From the NCBI GenBank assembly GCA_015179025.1, contig WHUX01000001.1:558001-622000 (forward strand): a DNA stretch of 64,000 bases. Reading direction: 5' to 3'. The position numbers were made by a program, and so were the translations under genes. The first letter of the stretch is position 1; each line of letters opens with the position of its first letter. Source of the DNA: Terfezia claveryi. Its lineage: Eukaryota > Ascomycota > Pezizomycetes > Pezizales > Pezizaceae. Below are positions 1-15,276 of the stretch, one piece after another. The notes below the pieces were generated by a model. The model searched no databases. It was given only the letters and a program-made list of their open reading frames with translations, and was not told where the DNA came from.

Positions 1-739
1 GAGCTGATTGCATATTGTATGTATTGAGTTCTTCAGAGGGTATGGTGGGGCTGTATGTACTAGTAACTTTCGATATGGCCCCCTCTTCCCATGCACCAGC
101 ACTGGCTATCTGAGATATATTGCTGTTTGCAGAGTAGAGCTAGTCAAGGCAGGGCAGGCGTCCGCTTGTCTCTGTGCCGAATCCGCAGGCCAGCGAGCTA
201 ATGCACTGGTAAGACCTAGGAAAATCATGAAAATGTAGGTAATATAATGTATGTATCAAGTGCAGCTCCAGCAAGGTGAAGAGACTGACATGTTGTTTAT
301 CTATGCTAGACTGGCTATCAGTCAATATATGTTGACCAGCCATTGGTTTTCATACTTACTCCGTCATGACTATACAGCACAAGTAGTGCTTGAGGGTGCC
401 TCATCATGCTTCTTAAGCTTCATGCCTCATGCCTATGCCATGTGTCAATGTAAAATAGGAGAGAATTACGGAAATTTCTATATTGGCGTATTGGTCTCGG
501 ATCGGATCGCATCGTATCGTTTGCCTATGCCAGCGCACTCAGCTGGACAGTAGCTGGATGGGAGCTGCTTCTTATGTACAGTGAAATGAAATGGAGCAAG
601 CTTAGAATATGGCCATAGGGCCCTGTATAGACATGGAGCCGCGGCGGGCGAGTTATTGCACGTGGCACTTGCAAATGGTTGTCCGTTTCGGCTTTACGGA
701 GCCATTGTGATGGTCTTGAGTACTTGGCTATAACATTAT

Positions 740-808
740 GGGAGAGCGTAAGGGAAGAGAATGGGAGAGCATAAGGGGAGAGAATGGGAGAGCATAAGGG
801 GAGAGATG
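740..808. repeat. 23-bp tandem repeat, three copies
   Basis: Three head-to-tail copies of a unit reading gggagagcataaggggagag with small changes, the first copy being the most diverged. Purine-rich on the plus strand. No coding potential is associated with it. Confidence 0.8.
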
Positions 809-2242
809 CACCTCAAAGACCTTGTATGGAAGTATTTGCAGACTTAGCGTAGTAGGTAGATAATTGTTTCTGCGAATGTACGTCGCCGAGGCGACTAATA
901 TAATAGATATAGCATATCAGCAGGCCCTATAAGTTCCCAACAAGAGCAGATGTGATGTGAGCAGAGTGACATACATGAAGTATATATTTAATCTGATAAA
1001 TATGATACGTCGTCATTCTCGTGGGTAATTGCCAACGCAATATGCCTAAAATCTGACATGTGACAGTTTTGTTTATAAAAGACGAAAAGGCACCATAACA
1101 ATCAACGGTAACTTAACAACACCCTGTGCCTGACGTTATATAGAATGCTTCTATTGCAGTCACACGGATATATACGTATGTTGATAACCGTACGGTACGG
1201 CTGGGCGGAGTTTAATTTAATCTGAATTGGGATTGACACATGGTACCATTCCAACAAATCATCACACAAGCCCACGGTATGCATCGACTACGAAATGCAT
1301 GGATAATATTCATGCATATACTTAGTATTTTTGTTGGCAACTTTTTGAGTTGACCATCATGAATTTTTGAAAAAGTCTTTGGTACGAATACATCATATTT
1401 CCTACTCGAGTAGTCGATCAACTAGTGCTGACGAATTTGGTCGACTGCCATATTGGGCAAGATGGTTCAAATCTAAATCCCTCGAATTCTTCAGCCGGGG
1501 AATCTCATCTCGTTATGTCTTTATGTACACATACTTATAGATGAATGCACAAATGGGAAAAAGGACAGAGCTGGAGATGGTCATGTTACTAATGTTGACT
1601 GTGGCAAGGGCCGGCCCCGCGGTTTGCCGTGAGCTGGCAGTCTAGTGTTTGGTGTCTGAGTACGAGGTTTCTCACATCCTTTGCCGGATTCTTGGTGGCT
1701 AGATTGTATCGTTACCTTGGTATTGTGAGAGAGGTGTGATTGTGTACTTAGACCTAGGCACCTAGGTAAGGCTATGATTCAATTGAATTTTAGATACATT
1801 CATGTGATGTCATCATGTGATGTCACTTGCTGTTAACTGGACCCGAATTTTGGGTTTAGGGTTATAATAACCTCGTGATCTTTTTTTAAAAATATTCTTA
1901 AGACCTACTCCAGCTTCCTTCGAGGGTCAGGTGCCGGAGTTTTGGGTTTTCTGTACAGTCCAGCTGACTTCAAAGATAGAATTGAGCATTTAGCCCTACT
2001 TCCTTGTCTGCAAGCCCGGTCCGGTTTACTAGCTAAACACTGTCCAAAGATAAGGGTCTCTAGAGCAGCGAGCTTAAGCATTAAGCTTTCGTTAGCAAGC
2101 TTAAAGTCACAAAATGTGGGGATTTCAACAACCTTAAAACCGGAATTTATCCTGCTGTGTAAGTAGGCGGGCATCTGCTGTAGGACAATTGGAAATCGAG
2201 CTGCATTTGTGGCATCTTAGAATTTAGTTTTTTTCATTTCTT

Positions 2243-2246
2243 TCTT

Positions 2247-2280
<34 letters not shown>
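2243..2280. repeat. Poly-T tract
   Basis: An uninterrupted run of more than 30 T preceded by short CTTT units. A second run of about 20 T lies at 2406-2424. Either could be the tail of a retroposed sequence on the minus strand, or simple slippage. No flanking duplication was recognised. Confidence 0.8.
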
Positions 2281-2281
<1 letters not shown>

Positions 2282-4741
2282 TGGTGAGATGAGGATAGTG
2301 GTGATGGCTCGGAAAGATGGTGTTGAGGTTGCTGGTGATGCATATGATGCAAAGCTGGAGATCATCACTGAAGTGCGGTCTCCTTGATATATGCACGCAT
2401 TACGTTTTTTTTTTTTTTTTTTTTCCCATTAATTTCTTGAGAATGCCCCTATTTGACACGTTTTGTCGCTGTACTTTATCGATCGTTAATTCCACAAACG
2501 ATCACTGGCACGATGGCGATATCGATGAAAAACATTACATATTTCGTTTCAACTTGCTTCTTCCGTGCTGACCATCGCACTAAGTATGTTCTGCGGTACA
2601 GAATAGCTTTCTTCTCCATATATTTGGATCGAGGCCGCAGACTTCGCAAATCGCCTCGGATCTGCAGTGAATATATGTACTGCGAAGCAAAGTCATCGTG
2701 GGGGCACAATTCATGACAACAAAGACATACATGGCACTTTTAATTCAACATTGAGCTACCAAAGCCTAGCAAGGAACCCGGGCCCGACGGACTGCGTCAT
2801 TTGACATCCGGCGGCGGTCGGCGCGGGTCGGCGGGGTAATGACTGGCAAGGTGGGGCCACTTATGACAAGAAACCTCTGCGTGCACCCTCTTGTATGGCT
2901 GCCTAGTAACTAGACTACTGCTTGGTAAGTAAGGTTGGGGACAAAGATCGGTAGCTAATGTTATTGGTGATCGTGATTTACTGTGCATATATGTGTATAT
3001 ATATAATGATCATATTGGTGGCCGGGAACGCTACATCGACTACAGCTGAGATATAGTGCTCGCGATCGATACTGCGCTTCGTAGCTCGCTAGCCGGAGTT
3101 ACAGACCTGGTCAGATATATGTATCACCGTAGTCGATGTAAAAAGGTAGTCGAAACCCTGAATGCCACTGGCGATCAACGATCTTGTGCGTCAAGCTACC
3201 GACATTCGGGGATGTGCTGAATTCCTGAAGAGGGTTAACGCATGGAGTAGTAGTCTGGCAACCACGGGGTACATAGATGTACATATGTAACACTGACATG
3301 AAAGCTCCAGCACACCGGCCGGTCCGCACAAGGCCAACAAGACAAGAACCTCCCGCAAGTGCACGTAATGTGCATTGCAGTCTGGCCGTCGATCGTGATT
3401 GCCCTATATCTGCACGGCGCCTCTATACTGGCTATCCTATTGAGTATCCAAACCCGACTATTAACAGCATTATTGACCACCATCCCTTGGGCACGAGATC
3501 ACCATTCTCCAAGGATGTTCATCTAGCAAATTTAGAACTGTATATCGATATGAGATATGATTTCGATCTTGGTTGATTTCAGTTCATGCACCCAGAGGGT
3601 GGCCATGCCATGGGCTAGGAGCGGAATAAGAAAGCAAGCTTGGATTTCCTGTTCACATTTCCTGTTTGCTCAAGGAAGATCATCCTTAGATCATCCTCAC
3701 TTTGCCTTAACCCATACCCTCCCCGGTCTACGGGAACCCCGAGTAACTGCTCGGACAGGGGGCACCGACGCTTGTGGCGTCTGCGAGTCTCACATTTGCT
3801 TTTTTTCTCATAGGTATACATAGGTAGATACATGCCATTAGACCATTGCACTGGGACAGAATCTCAAAACTGGCTGCATCATCTTGCAATGATTAAGCTA
3901 GATATTGGCTGAAGGTGACCCAACATGAACTCCAAGCCCACAGAGAGCCCATCCCGTTGTGGTGTATGTACTTGACTAGTTACAGTATCTGTTACTGCTT
4001 CAACGTCACAGTCGTAGAAATAAGTCTATTATATGGTGGAAGAAGGGTGATGCGGGAGTGATTTACAATGTATAATGCACGAAGAGACCTACCTAGCACT
4101 CTATGCCTCAATGAGTCTGCACAACGTGGGACAAGGCATATATGGGATGACAGGGGGAACATGTACGTCGCATATGTTCCACTGCCTGGGTCAATGACAT
4201 GACAGTTCGGTTTGAAATTCATCTATCTAACATAAAATCCTCCCAACCAAGCTGTAGGTATCACCCAGCCTAGCACAAGAAGTCTATACCTAGGAAGTGT
4301 CTGGTGCCCCTCCACCCAATGGCATTCACTGAATATCTTGTCATCGAGAACCACCAGCTAATGGAAAATTAGCGAAGCTTCATCCATAAATCATCCGCAA
4401 AAGAAAAGAAATTATGCAAGGCATTCCCCAGGTTTGCCCCGCATTCACCCAGTGCCCTAAACTGTGGTTGTGTTATTCAACTACTGTAATCTGATTTAGT
4501 ATTAGTATGAGAGAAATTATCTATCGAATTTAAGAGAACCATCTGCCATGCTCAATAAAACGTTTAAACAATCCAATATTGACTTCACAGGAGAGGATTC
4601 TCCCATTTTAGAGTTTCAAATTGAGTTTCTACTATTGACGCTGCCCTTTGTTCCACAGTTTAGACGCACTCTGATAACATCGATACATGCCCACCGGCGG
4701 CGGTGGCGCCAGCGCTGTTGGGTAGCTATGTGAAACAGTCT

Positions 4742-6898
4742 CTATATTGTCTTACTGTCCCTTTCGACAATAAATTGAGCACCAGGGCCCTGACTTCCCA
4801 TCAGCTGAGCCTTGGGGGTCATAGGAGCCAGAGCTTTCCCAAGCTGGGGCCCTTGGCCGAGCCACGTTCCTGCAATTTGCTCTACATCCTTTCTGCCTTT
4901 TTTGGGATGGTCCTCCATATCCTTTCCGGGGGAGCTGGGGGGTGACCCAAAAGGGTCAAATCCAATCCTCTTTCTTGCATCTTCTCTCTCCCTTTCACGA
5001 GATTCCCGCGAACCAAGCCAGCTATTCGCATCGGACAAGAATAAATTCAATAATTCATCGTGAACTGTAAGATGTGATGCTTGCTGATAATTCTGGAGAC
5101 TTGTCAGGCGAAGCAAGCACTCTAGCAGCGATAGATTCGACCGCACTGCTGTCGAGGATGGTGTTAAGGTGGTAACCATAGAATCATTAATACCATGAGA
5201 AAGAGGACTCCTACTGCCTTCCGATGACCCTAAACTGAGCACCGCAAATCCTGCTCCAAGAGGATCCCTAATTCTCTGGGACGGATGGGTCAGACTTCCT
5301 CTAGCTCCGTCGGGCTCTGTCTCAGATTCTTCAGGATCGCCGACAGATTGTTCATCATCCAATGGCTCTGTCCAAACCTCGAATGCAAACCATTCAGGAT
5401 CAAGATGTTTTGGTAAACCCCACTCCTCATCTATTTGGGGCTGTTCACTATCATTTCCATTCCGCCCATCTAATGAATACCCTACCCCTTCTGCTTCCTC
5501 GTCAAAATCTTCGTACTCGTAGCGTGCTGCTCGATCGAGGAGTTTACGGGGAGGTGTTGCTTTCAGGTCGCGCTTGATCAGCAGAACTGGAGAGCTAGAT
5601 TCGTCGATACCAAGCAGTTTTCCAGAGTTTGTATAGAATATCTTGCTTATCTGTATGAAGTTAACTGTAGTCTTTTTTTGGATAATCTCAAAGCAAATTA
5701 CCTGATGTATAGGAACTGTGAAGCGAATTCCCGCCTTTTGTACGTCCTCAAAAGGGCGTGGTGGCCCTCTGGCTTCTTCATCTTCGTGAACTCTTCCATC
5801 ATCCAAATCTTCGATCACGCTTAGTTCATAGCAGTACTCGTCCAGCTTGCTCTGTGCACGTATAGCATGTAAAGCACTATCTTCATTCTCATCTTCATCA
5901 TATACTAAAGGTATTCTTATTAACTTAACTCGGCATTTTGATATTACCTCCTGCCAAGTCAGGTCGGAAGCTGTGAGGTCTTTGCGGTGCGAGTGGCCTG
6001 CAAAGAGCATGTAGAGTGTGAGAATAAAAGTCATACCAACCTGCGCAGGATGAAAAGGCGAAATGGAATAGGCCGTGTCTCCTGCGGTGAGTAAAGTTGA
6101 CGCTTGGAGCAAGCGGGAAGGTGATACCGTGTGAGGGATGGAGGCTGAGAGGTTCACACCAGACGTAGTAACTGCCAGATTGATTAAGGGTACGGCCTAT
6201 CAGCAGTATATTAGCCTGTGGACTTGGTGATCCATGGTGAACTAACATCTTCAATTCGATTGAGCAGCAATTTTATGTCATCCATTACAGCTTTAATATC
6301 TTCCCGAGTTCTCCTTCTCCTCTCGGCGCCAGACTGAGCATTTAACTCTGCTAGCCTTTGCCCCAGAGCTTGAATGTCGTAACGGAGAGACTTGGTCAAG
6401 CTGACAGCATTTTCGAGAGAGGTGTTCCCCCTGGCCGATCTATTGCTGTTAGGACTTGAGACCGTGAAGGATGTTTATCATAGAAGATCTACATTATCTC
6501 AACGAGATCGATGGCTGGGGATATTATCTGAGAGCTTGTGTCAACCAGCAGTCGAGCATGATGTAACACCGTGAGTTACCCTGATTTTTGTTTCTAGACG
6601 GTCCTGCAGCCGCTCTAATTCTTCCCGGTCTCTGCCTTTGATAGTCTTCAGAGTCGGTCAGTATCTCCTAGCCTCGCAAGCACCTCTGTAGAATTCACAT
6701 TCTAAAACACACCCGTATATATCGACTGCCTTCTCTAATTGCATAGCTTGACACAACTGTGATTCCGGACCTATAGTTGGCCACTTGTTAGGTGTTGTAG
6801 CAATGGAGTCAAGGGGGGTAATACTTTATGGCAAATGATATACTCTGAGCCGCAATTCTAGACACAAGAGTCAATGATACGCTGCAATCATGAAGCAT
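4742..6898 (-). CDS. RanGTP-binding protein (fungal Ran-binding family)
   Basis: Predicted to bind the GTPase Ran and so act in nuclear transport. Assignment rests on resemblance to the fungal RanGTP-binding family (Pfam Ran-binding): SSYAIREGSR, a REELERLQDRLETKIR helix, IISPAIDLVEI, RGNTSLENAV, and PLINLAVTTSGVNLSASIP followed by a hydrophobic TLYMLFAGHSHR segment. Six exons are placed: 6898-6825, 6770-6713, 6645-6580, 6527-6493, 6439-6247 and 6196-4742. They sum to 627 codons. The start at 6898 is the only in-frame ATG upstream of the conserved first exon, so the first few residues are the weakest part. A 51-nt segment inside the last exon (about 5651-5701) looks like an intron but contains no stop, so the protein is 626 or 609 residues. 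The C-terminal third is acidic and Ser-rich. The gene diverges from SUP35. Confidence 0.75.
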
Positions 6899-7380
6899 GC
6901 TGGATCAAAGCACCTTCCCAGAAGTTGATCCATGGCCACCGAATTGCGAAGGTGAATCTTGGCGTAGCACGAGGCTTGCAGATGAGGCGGGTGAGTGGAT
7001 CACGCAAGTAAGGTACCTTCGTAAGTAAGTGTATGTACTTGACACCTATGTAGGCACCAATATATCTAGAAGGCGTCTTGAGACTATCTAGAAGGTGAGT
7101 GTGGAGTGGAGGCAACACATGGATAACGAAGGGCTTGCTCAGTCATGCGGTCGAATAATGGAAGTCTTGGCCGTCTCCAGGGGATGCGGAACCTGCTTGG
7201 CAGAGCATCACTTCGTACGATTTGCACAACGCTCTTTTGTCAATCTTGAAAGTATTCTCTATTGTGCCTGTGGTCCCACAGTTTACTTTCCCTTGCTCCC
7301 TAGGCCCCTCCTTGTCCCTCTGCTACGCAGCGGTCTCCTGAATATTCTGCGTATAAGTTCTGTCCTACCCCTCATCTACA
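6899..7380. promoter_or_regulatory. Divergent promoter region, Ran-binding gene / SUP35
   Basis: The two start codons point away from each other with 482 bp between them. The side next to SUP35 is pyrimidine-rich just before the ATG (about 7290-7380), as is common upstream of well-expressed fungal genes. No specific factor site can be named. Confidence 0.5.
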
Positions 7381-9901
<2,521 letters not shown>

Positions 9902-10106
9902 GTTAGGGTTCCACAAGATTGCTTATGTATTTAGGGGATGGTATTGGGAAAAGTCTGGGTATAGAGGATTTGGGATCAAGTATTATGAAATGTTAAAATG
10001 TTTTGTCTATACTCTAGCTTTGGTTCGCATGTGGCTGGGTGCGAAAGCGATGATCCCTGGTTGAGAAGTCAAGCAGCACGGCTGATGACATGTACATGGA
10101 CCAACC

Positions 10107-10182
10107 TAGTCTGGTTGGCACAACGCGCTCCTTTGATTTCCGATATGGAAGAGGTATAGTGCTATTGGTGCCAACCAGACTA
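10107..10182. mobile_element. 76-bp MITE-like element with 15-bp inverted ends
   Basis: The left end reads TAGTCTGGTTGGCAC and the right end is its exact reverse complement, GTGCCAACCAGACTA. If the outer TA at each side is taken as the target duplication, the element has 13-bp terminal inverted repeats and TA flanks, as in Tc1/mariner-type elements. It carries no coding sequence. The same end sequence recurs at least five more times in the window. Confidence 0.7.
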
Positions 10183-10329
10183 TCGTAATGCTATTGCAAC
10201 GGTAGACAATCAATCACGTATAATGAGGCAGTTTTGGCCTCCAGTGCAAACTGGTCGACCTTCTTGGAATGGCGCAATATATTGACCATAACCTCAAATA
10301 TACACTGAAGGAGAAAGAGTCGCGCCTTA

Positions 10330-10830
10330 CACAGCTCACCTAGTGAGCAGCAAACGAGAACAGCTATCGCAGGCGCACTTACAGGAACTCCAAACCAACA
10401 GCACTCCGGGACCAGATGGGATCGGATACCGGCTTTTAGAACCCATCATAGACACCCATCTAGGCCAATCTATCCTCAATTACATTTGCTTGCCTACCTT
10501 CAGATCACTAGCCCACTACCGCTCTGGGCTCCCCCTCCACAGAACGAGATCTCGTCACCTGGGCAGCATTGTGAGTGGCCATCATCTCTTACTTGGACAG
10601 CATTATAAATTATCAGGAAAACCCACTCAACAGTAATAGGCTGACGCCCAATTGTACTGTCCAACACAATTGGCAAACTCGCAGGGAAAGTCATTACCTC
10701 CAAGTTGCAGAAACTGTTCCACGGCCTACAGTATGACTCCCGTAGACGCCATATTTTGATCAACTGACTATTAGCAAAGCCGAACGAGCACTGGCAGAGG
10801 GCAAACAGGTCACTATACAAGGTCGGGACG
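10330..10830 (+). pseudogene. LINE-type reverse transcriptase remnant
   Basis: Two separate frames give pieces of a non-LTR reverse transcriptase in the right order: STPGPDGIGYRLLEPI at about 10397-10447, then RPIVLSNTIGKLAGKVITSKLQKL at about 10640-10715, followed by RRRHILIN. These match the TPGPDGI and RPI-LLN-GK motifs of LINE polymerases. A stop and at least one frameshift separate them and no catalytic YADD box is visible, so the element is dead. Confidence 0.6.
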
Positions 10831-11339
10831 TTTCTCAGAGTTCAATAACGCCAACAAGGAAAGAATTCTAGAATCTCTACAGTCTTAACAGCAACCAGCC
10901 ACAGAGCTACCACCACTACAACCAGATATTGAGGGCTCCAACTTCAGTAGGCCCACGACATCAGCCCTCTGGTCGTTACATTCGGTCCCAGTGAAACAAC
11001 ACCAAGCCGTGTAGCACAGGTTGGTTCATACCGCGCTATAGGAAGCAGTAGAAGAAGAACATTTCATAGTCCAAAAGCGCAGCCCTCGGCCTAGGTACCA
11101 CAGGCCGGGGAACCGACCCTAATGCCATCAATTCACCGTTTACGCCAGTCATATTCAGGGAACGCATCCGCCTCTGCACGCAAAAAGCGGCACAATAATG
11201 CATAGCTATGAAAAGGCTCCGCTCACCAGAGGGGGGGGGATGTCCCGAAGGCCATGCGTGCTACACCGAGATAATTAGACCAATCTTCACCTAGGGCACC
11301 GAACAGAGTGAGCAACGGGCTATGGGTAGACAGGCAGTC

Positions 11340-12190
11340 CCGTTACTGTTGATCTATCCACTCCTTTATTGGCCTAGTTCATCGCAGTCCGCAAAACGCC
11401 TTGCCTAGTCGGTCCTTGTGGGGACTGCAGTCCGCCCCGTCCGCCCTAGTCACTATATTCCACCTGGTCCGACTGTAGTCAAGTCAAACAGCCCTCCACC
11501 ATAGACTGACTGATCTACCAGCCCGTCCCAGTCTATCGCCCAATGGCCTTCCTAGTCCTATTCTTGCGGACCGACGGACGGGACTATTGTCCACGTGCCA
11601 CACTGGCACCGAAGTTTGGCGTAGACCATATACACTAGATTGAGTGGAATGCAGATGCCTCAAGATCACAGGCATCTACAATGAGAGCAGCCATGAGAGA
11701 GACTAGGATGATTGTAGGAGTCGAACCACTAGAAGCCAAACTGAACGACATGTCGAGGACATGGGCCGGCCGACAGGGGATCCGCGCATCAGAGAATGCT
11801 TGGAAGGGACATCCACGCCCACCAAGAACCACCATGTACGTCTACGATACTGACAATTTACGGCCCAATCCAAGGGATCTTCTGGTGAAATGGTGCCAAC
11901 CCAGATGAACTCTCATATGGCGAGTCGGACAATGGCGACAGCGAAGCCTTCCGCCTCAAGTCGCCGAACCAGACGAGCTATCCTACGGGGCATGAACCTG
12001 ATCGACACCCCAATAACCTGAAGCACAGTACGTAAGCCCGGTGCGCCCGACTACAGCCTGCGTAGTCGGTCTCCATAGTCCATCCAGCAACCAGACTAAG
12101 TCCATCCTAGTTCATGCTTTCAATGGCCTATAGTCCGCATAGTCCGACTATACAAGGTCCAGTTAGGTATCATTCTGTACAGAGGACTCT
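11340..12190. repeat. TAGTCC-rich degenerate repeat field
   Basis: Words such as tagtcc, agtccg and tagtcgg occur many times (for example 11360-11480 and 12050-12160), spaced irregularly, and the region is free of long frames. A partial transposon end (gcaaccagactaag near 12090) and a degenerate one (ggtgccaaccc near 11892) lie inside it. It may be the worn internal sequence of an unrecognised element. Confidence 0.35.
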
Positions 12191-13250
12191 CGATACAAGC
12201 ATATCGTTCGGACCGGGAGAAGTATGCTTGTAACCAATATATGCTTATAGCAAGAGAAAATAGGTAACTATAAAATGAAGTTAAGTAGCGCTAGGAAATG
12301 TTGTGGGATAGGCTTATGAATCCAAGCAGAGTATATAAACAAGAAATATCCAAACGAGAGTAGTAGGTGTGGAGGCGGGAATGTCAAGGAGAGGAGGTTC
12401 CAGAAAGTCGGTGATCCTGCGCTGAACATGCAGACGCCTGCATTGAATTTCTAGAGTCTCAATACTTTTCTCCTCACGCTGTAGAACATCTTATAGGTCC
12501 CTGATATTGGCTGTAGGTTCAGCTTGAAGAGAAAAGGGGAGTAATTTTTCAATATGCGCGGGCGCTACCCTGAGGTGTAACCGGTCAAGCTCCGACCATG
12601 CCTGATGCTGTTGGACAACCGAAGATTTGGAAGAAGAGGCCATTGTTTTCACAGTCAGTATGTATACATCATCGGATCACTCGGTCTGATACAAAACCAA
12701 GTAAGCTAATTTGACAGTGAACAGGTGATATAAAATCGAGAGGGCTGCATCATTGGACATCTACGACCATAGACTGAAGAAAACGAGGCATCCCGTCCGC
12801 TCTGCCATATCTAAGCTTCAGATCGCCAGGCTAGTACTGCAGTGGGTGACCATGCGATAAAGTCTCCCACCGCAGCACGCAATAGGTATTTAGAATTTTT
12901 GACTTCTTGTTTCGGTAGCGTTGGATGGTTGCCTTTTTGAGAAATCACACTCCTTTTTTGGCCCATACCTTTTCCGGTATCTCCCTTTTTGTAATTAAGC
13001 TAGTCCTATATTGGTAGTCTCCCTAACTACCACACCATTTTTAGTCTTTTGGATCGAGACCTCGTTCCTCCCTCGCCACGCCCTTACCGGCCCTGATAGA
13101 CCGATAACAACAGATAACGCGCCAGGCGCCACGCTCGCAACCGGCCTTAAGTGACTGTCGTGGCAACCTTGGCCCACAAACCCTTGGCCCACAATACGCT
13201 CCTTGTTGCGTCCCTAACCTTCGTATCCTTTCCCCCATCCCCTCTTCGAC

Positions 13251-13456
13251 AACCTCAACACACCCCTCTGTCGGTGTCAACATCCTTGCTACATTCAATA
13301 CTGGAAGGTAATGTTCCTCGACGGTGGTTCCGGAGAGGGTCTACTAGTAAAGAATAGCAAGGAGAAGACACCAACAGCACCAAAACGACTGCCAACCTCA
13401 ACGCCCGGTCCCACCCCTCTGTTGGTATCTCCCTCCTTGCTACATTCAATACTGGA
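13251..13456. repeat. Direct repeat of about 60 bp
   Basis: The segments 13251-13306 and 13393-13456 both read aacctcaac...cacccctctgt.ggt...tccttgctacattcaatactggaa with small differences. The gap between copies is under 90 bp. It could be a local duplication or internal sequence of a repeat element. Confidence 0.65.
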
Positions 13457-14934
13457 ACATCAGCAAAAATTTTCTTACGTTACAACGCGCCAGCAGGCAT
13501 TATAATGTCAATTTGTCTTTTTGACGTTGCCAGCATTGCCAACGCTTACCCATGCAGATCCTCCTTTTGTGCGTTACCAACTTCCTTGTGTACGCATTCT
13601 CAAATTTGCTTATAAGTTGGCGCAACGTCGTTCCCAACACCATATTTCCTCGCAATCTGTTCCTAACGAGTTCTCTCTGTACATGATTATACTCAGAGCT
13701 ATAGGTTTGTACTTTGAGAGTCTGATGTCACGCACTAGCATGGCCTGGAAAGCCTAAAGCTTCCGGGAGTTGAGTTTAGAACATCATCATCAATATATAT
13801 ATATATATATATTCTAGGCTGCTCGGGCCGCCCGCGGGGAGCACATGCCACCCGTGGGTAGCACAGCCACCCGCGGGCGGCATACCCACTGTGCCGGCCG
13901 CGGGCAATTTAAATAATTACTCAATTTGGTGTATTGATAAAGTACTCATTTACTAGAAAAAAGAAGAATTGATAATTTCCCAGTGACTGCAAAAGATTCT
14001 CTATTGATACTTTCGTATATTAATAAATTAAGCATTTCAGATTATTCTTAAAGTATCGGCGACAACAATTAGAGTAGAACTTTTCGCAACACCAGTAGTT
14101 ATAGATGCCTGGTGAACTGTAGTTTACCGAGCAGTTAGAGTATCTAAAATATCAGACTCTAAGCCAGTTGGGTAGAGGTTATCGGGTTTAGCAATATCAA
14201 ACTGCAAAAGTATGAAGTTTGTTGTAGCATTGTGCCATTTGATCTCCCACAACGCTTCGTTTTGGTTTAAAATCAAGAACTTGGAGTAGCTTAGCAATCT
14301 GCATATAAAACAGTACCCGTTATTAAGAAAGTACCGCTTTGCACCTGACCTGGATTTTTATAAGTGAGGAATAGCCTGGATTTTTCTAGTATAAAAATCA
14401 ATCTTGCAACAAGATGTAGACAAAAGTATTATAATTATGATTGCTCCAAATTTCACTGAATTCCACATAGCGTATCGATATTCAGCATAAGTTGGTCGAT
14501 ATAGCCCCAGCTATTGAATAAGGCCTCGTCAATAAGAACCCCCGTGGATAAGAAACTTATTTCCAAATACCCATTGGATAGGGTTGCAGATTTTTAGGGC
14601 AGCAGTAAACTCAGTATCCTCTTCCCTATTCCTTCATCATCAGAGATGCAGTGATGAGTTGTTAACGTCGCCAGCATGTACTTCACCATCTGAAGGGCTT
14701 GAAGTAATTTTTCCGGAATTCTCCCTTGTTCAATGTCTGCCGTCTCCCACTAATCAACAGGAAGGGTATATGATGTGGATATGGCAGTCAAAATAACTTC
14801 TTAGGGTGTTTTTTGAGTGTCGCAGAATGTTTTGTTCGATTGAGATTTACCAAATTGAGGAATTATATTAATTGCCCGCGGCCCAGAACACATACACACA
14901 TCATCTGTCACACGCCTCTGGCCGGTTCTGACAT

Positions 14935-15276
14935 ATGGCGTCAAGGACAGATTCGAGCTCAGACTCGAGCTCGTCCACCCGAAAGGTAAAGTCCCTCCGC
15001 GCCCCAAGCTTAAAACTCAAGCGGGCTTCCGCCTTACTCTACAACTACATCAAGCCAATATCCCACTGTTCAGCAATGGAGACTCACTTGTTCCAGAAGG
15101 TGTCAACAGTGCTTGGTGCTATGTCTGATATCGAGAAAGCAGCCATGCTTCGCCCAGAGAGAATCACAAGATCTGGTGCGGGACCCCCGGTCCCCTCTCC
15201 CAAGGATATCCGAGAATTTGAGACTATGAATGATACTGGCTGGGATACAATAAGAGATTCCCCCAAGGAGAGCTGA
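14935..15276 (+). pseudogene. Gag-like N-terminal fragment of the Ty3 remnant
   Basis: A frame of 113 codons begins a few bases after the left LTR-like end. It has a Ser/Asp-rich start (SRTDSSSDSSSST) followed by basic and helical segments, which fits a Gag N-terminus by position more than by recognisable motif. Downstream, to 15788, stops occur in all frames. Confidence 0.4.

Larger units (their letters stand above)
1..4741. other. Gene-free stretch with simple repeats
   Basis: No frame here reads as a known protein, and all open frames are under 100 codons with overlapping frames on the opposite strand. The stretch holds three copies of a 23-bp GA-rich repeat (740-808), a duplicated 13-mer near 1799, two long T runs (about 2249-2280 and 2406-2424), and a GC-rich patch around 2780-2840. 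The downstream end (about 4500-4741) probably includes the 3' UTR of the Ran-binding gene, which ends at 4742 on the minus strand. I see no tRNA or rRNA. Confidence 0.5.

Noticed and set aside
1905..2174. 89-codon minus-strand frame overlapped by a 74-codon plus-strand frame
   Set aside because: Both strands are open over the same interval, with no recognisable motif, so neither can be preferred.
11700..11740. B-box-like word ggttcgactcc on the minus strand, suggesting a tRNA
   Set aside because: The flanks do not form acceptor, D or anticodon arms, and the T stem pairs poorly. It lies in decayed repeat sequence.
13793..13905. CRISPR-like look of the cccgcggg words and AT repeat
   Set aside because: Units vary in length and there are no regular spacers. 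The organism is a eukaryote, and the block lies inside an LTR remnant.
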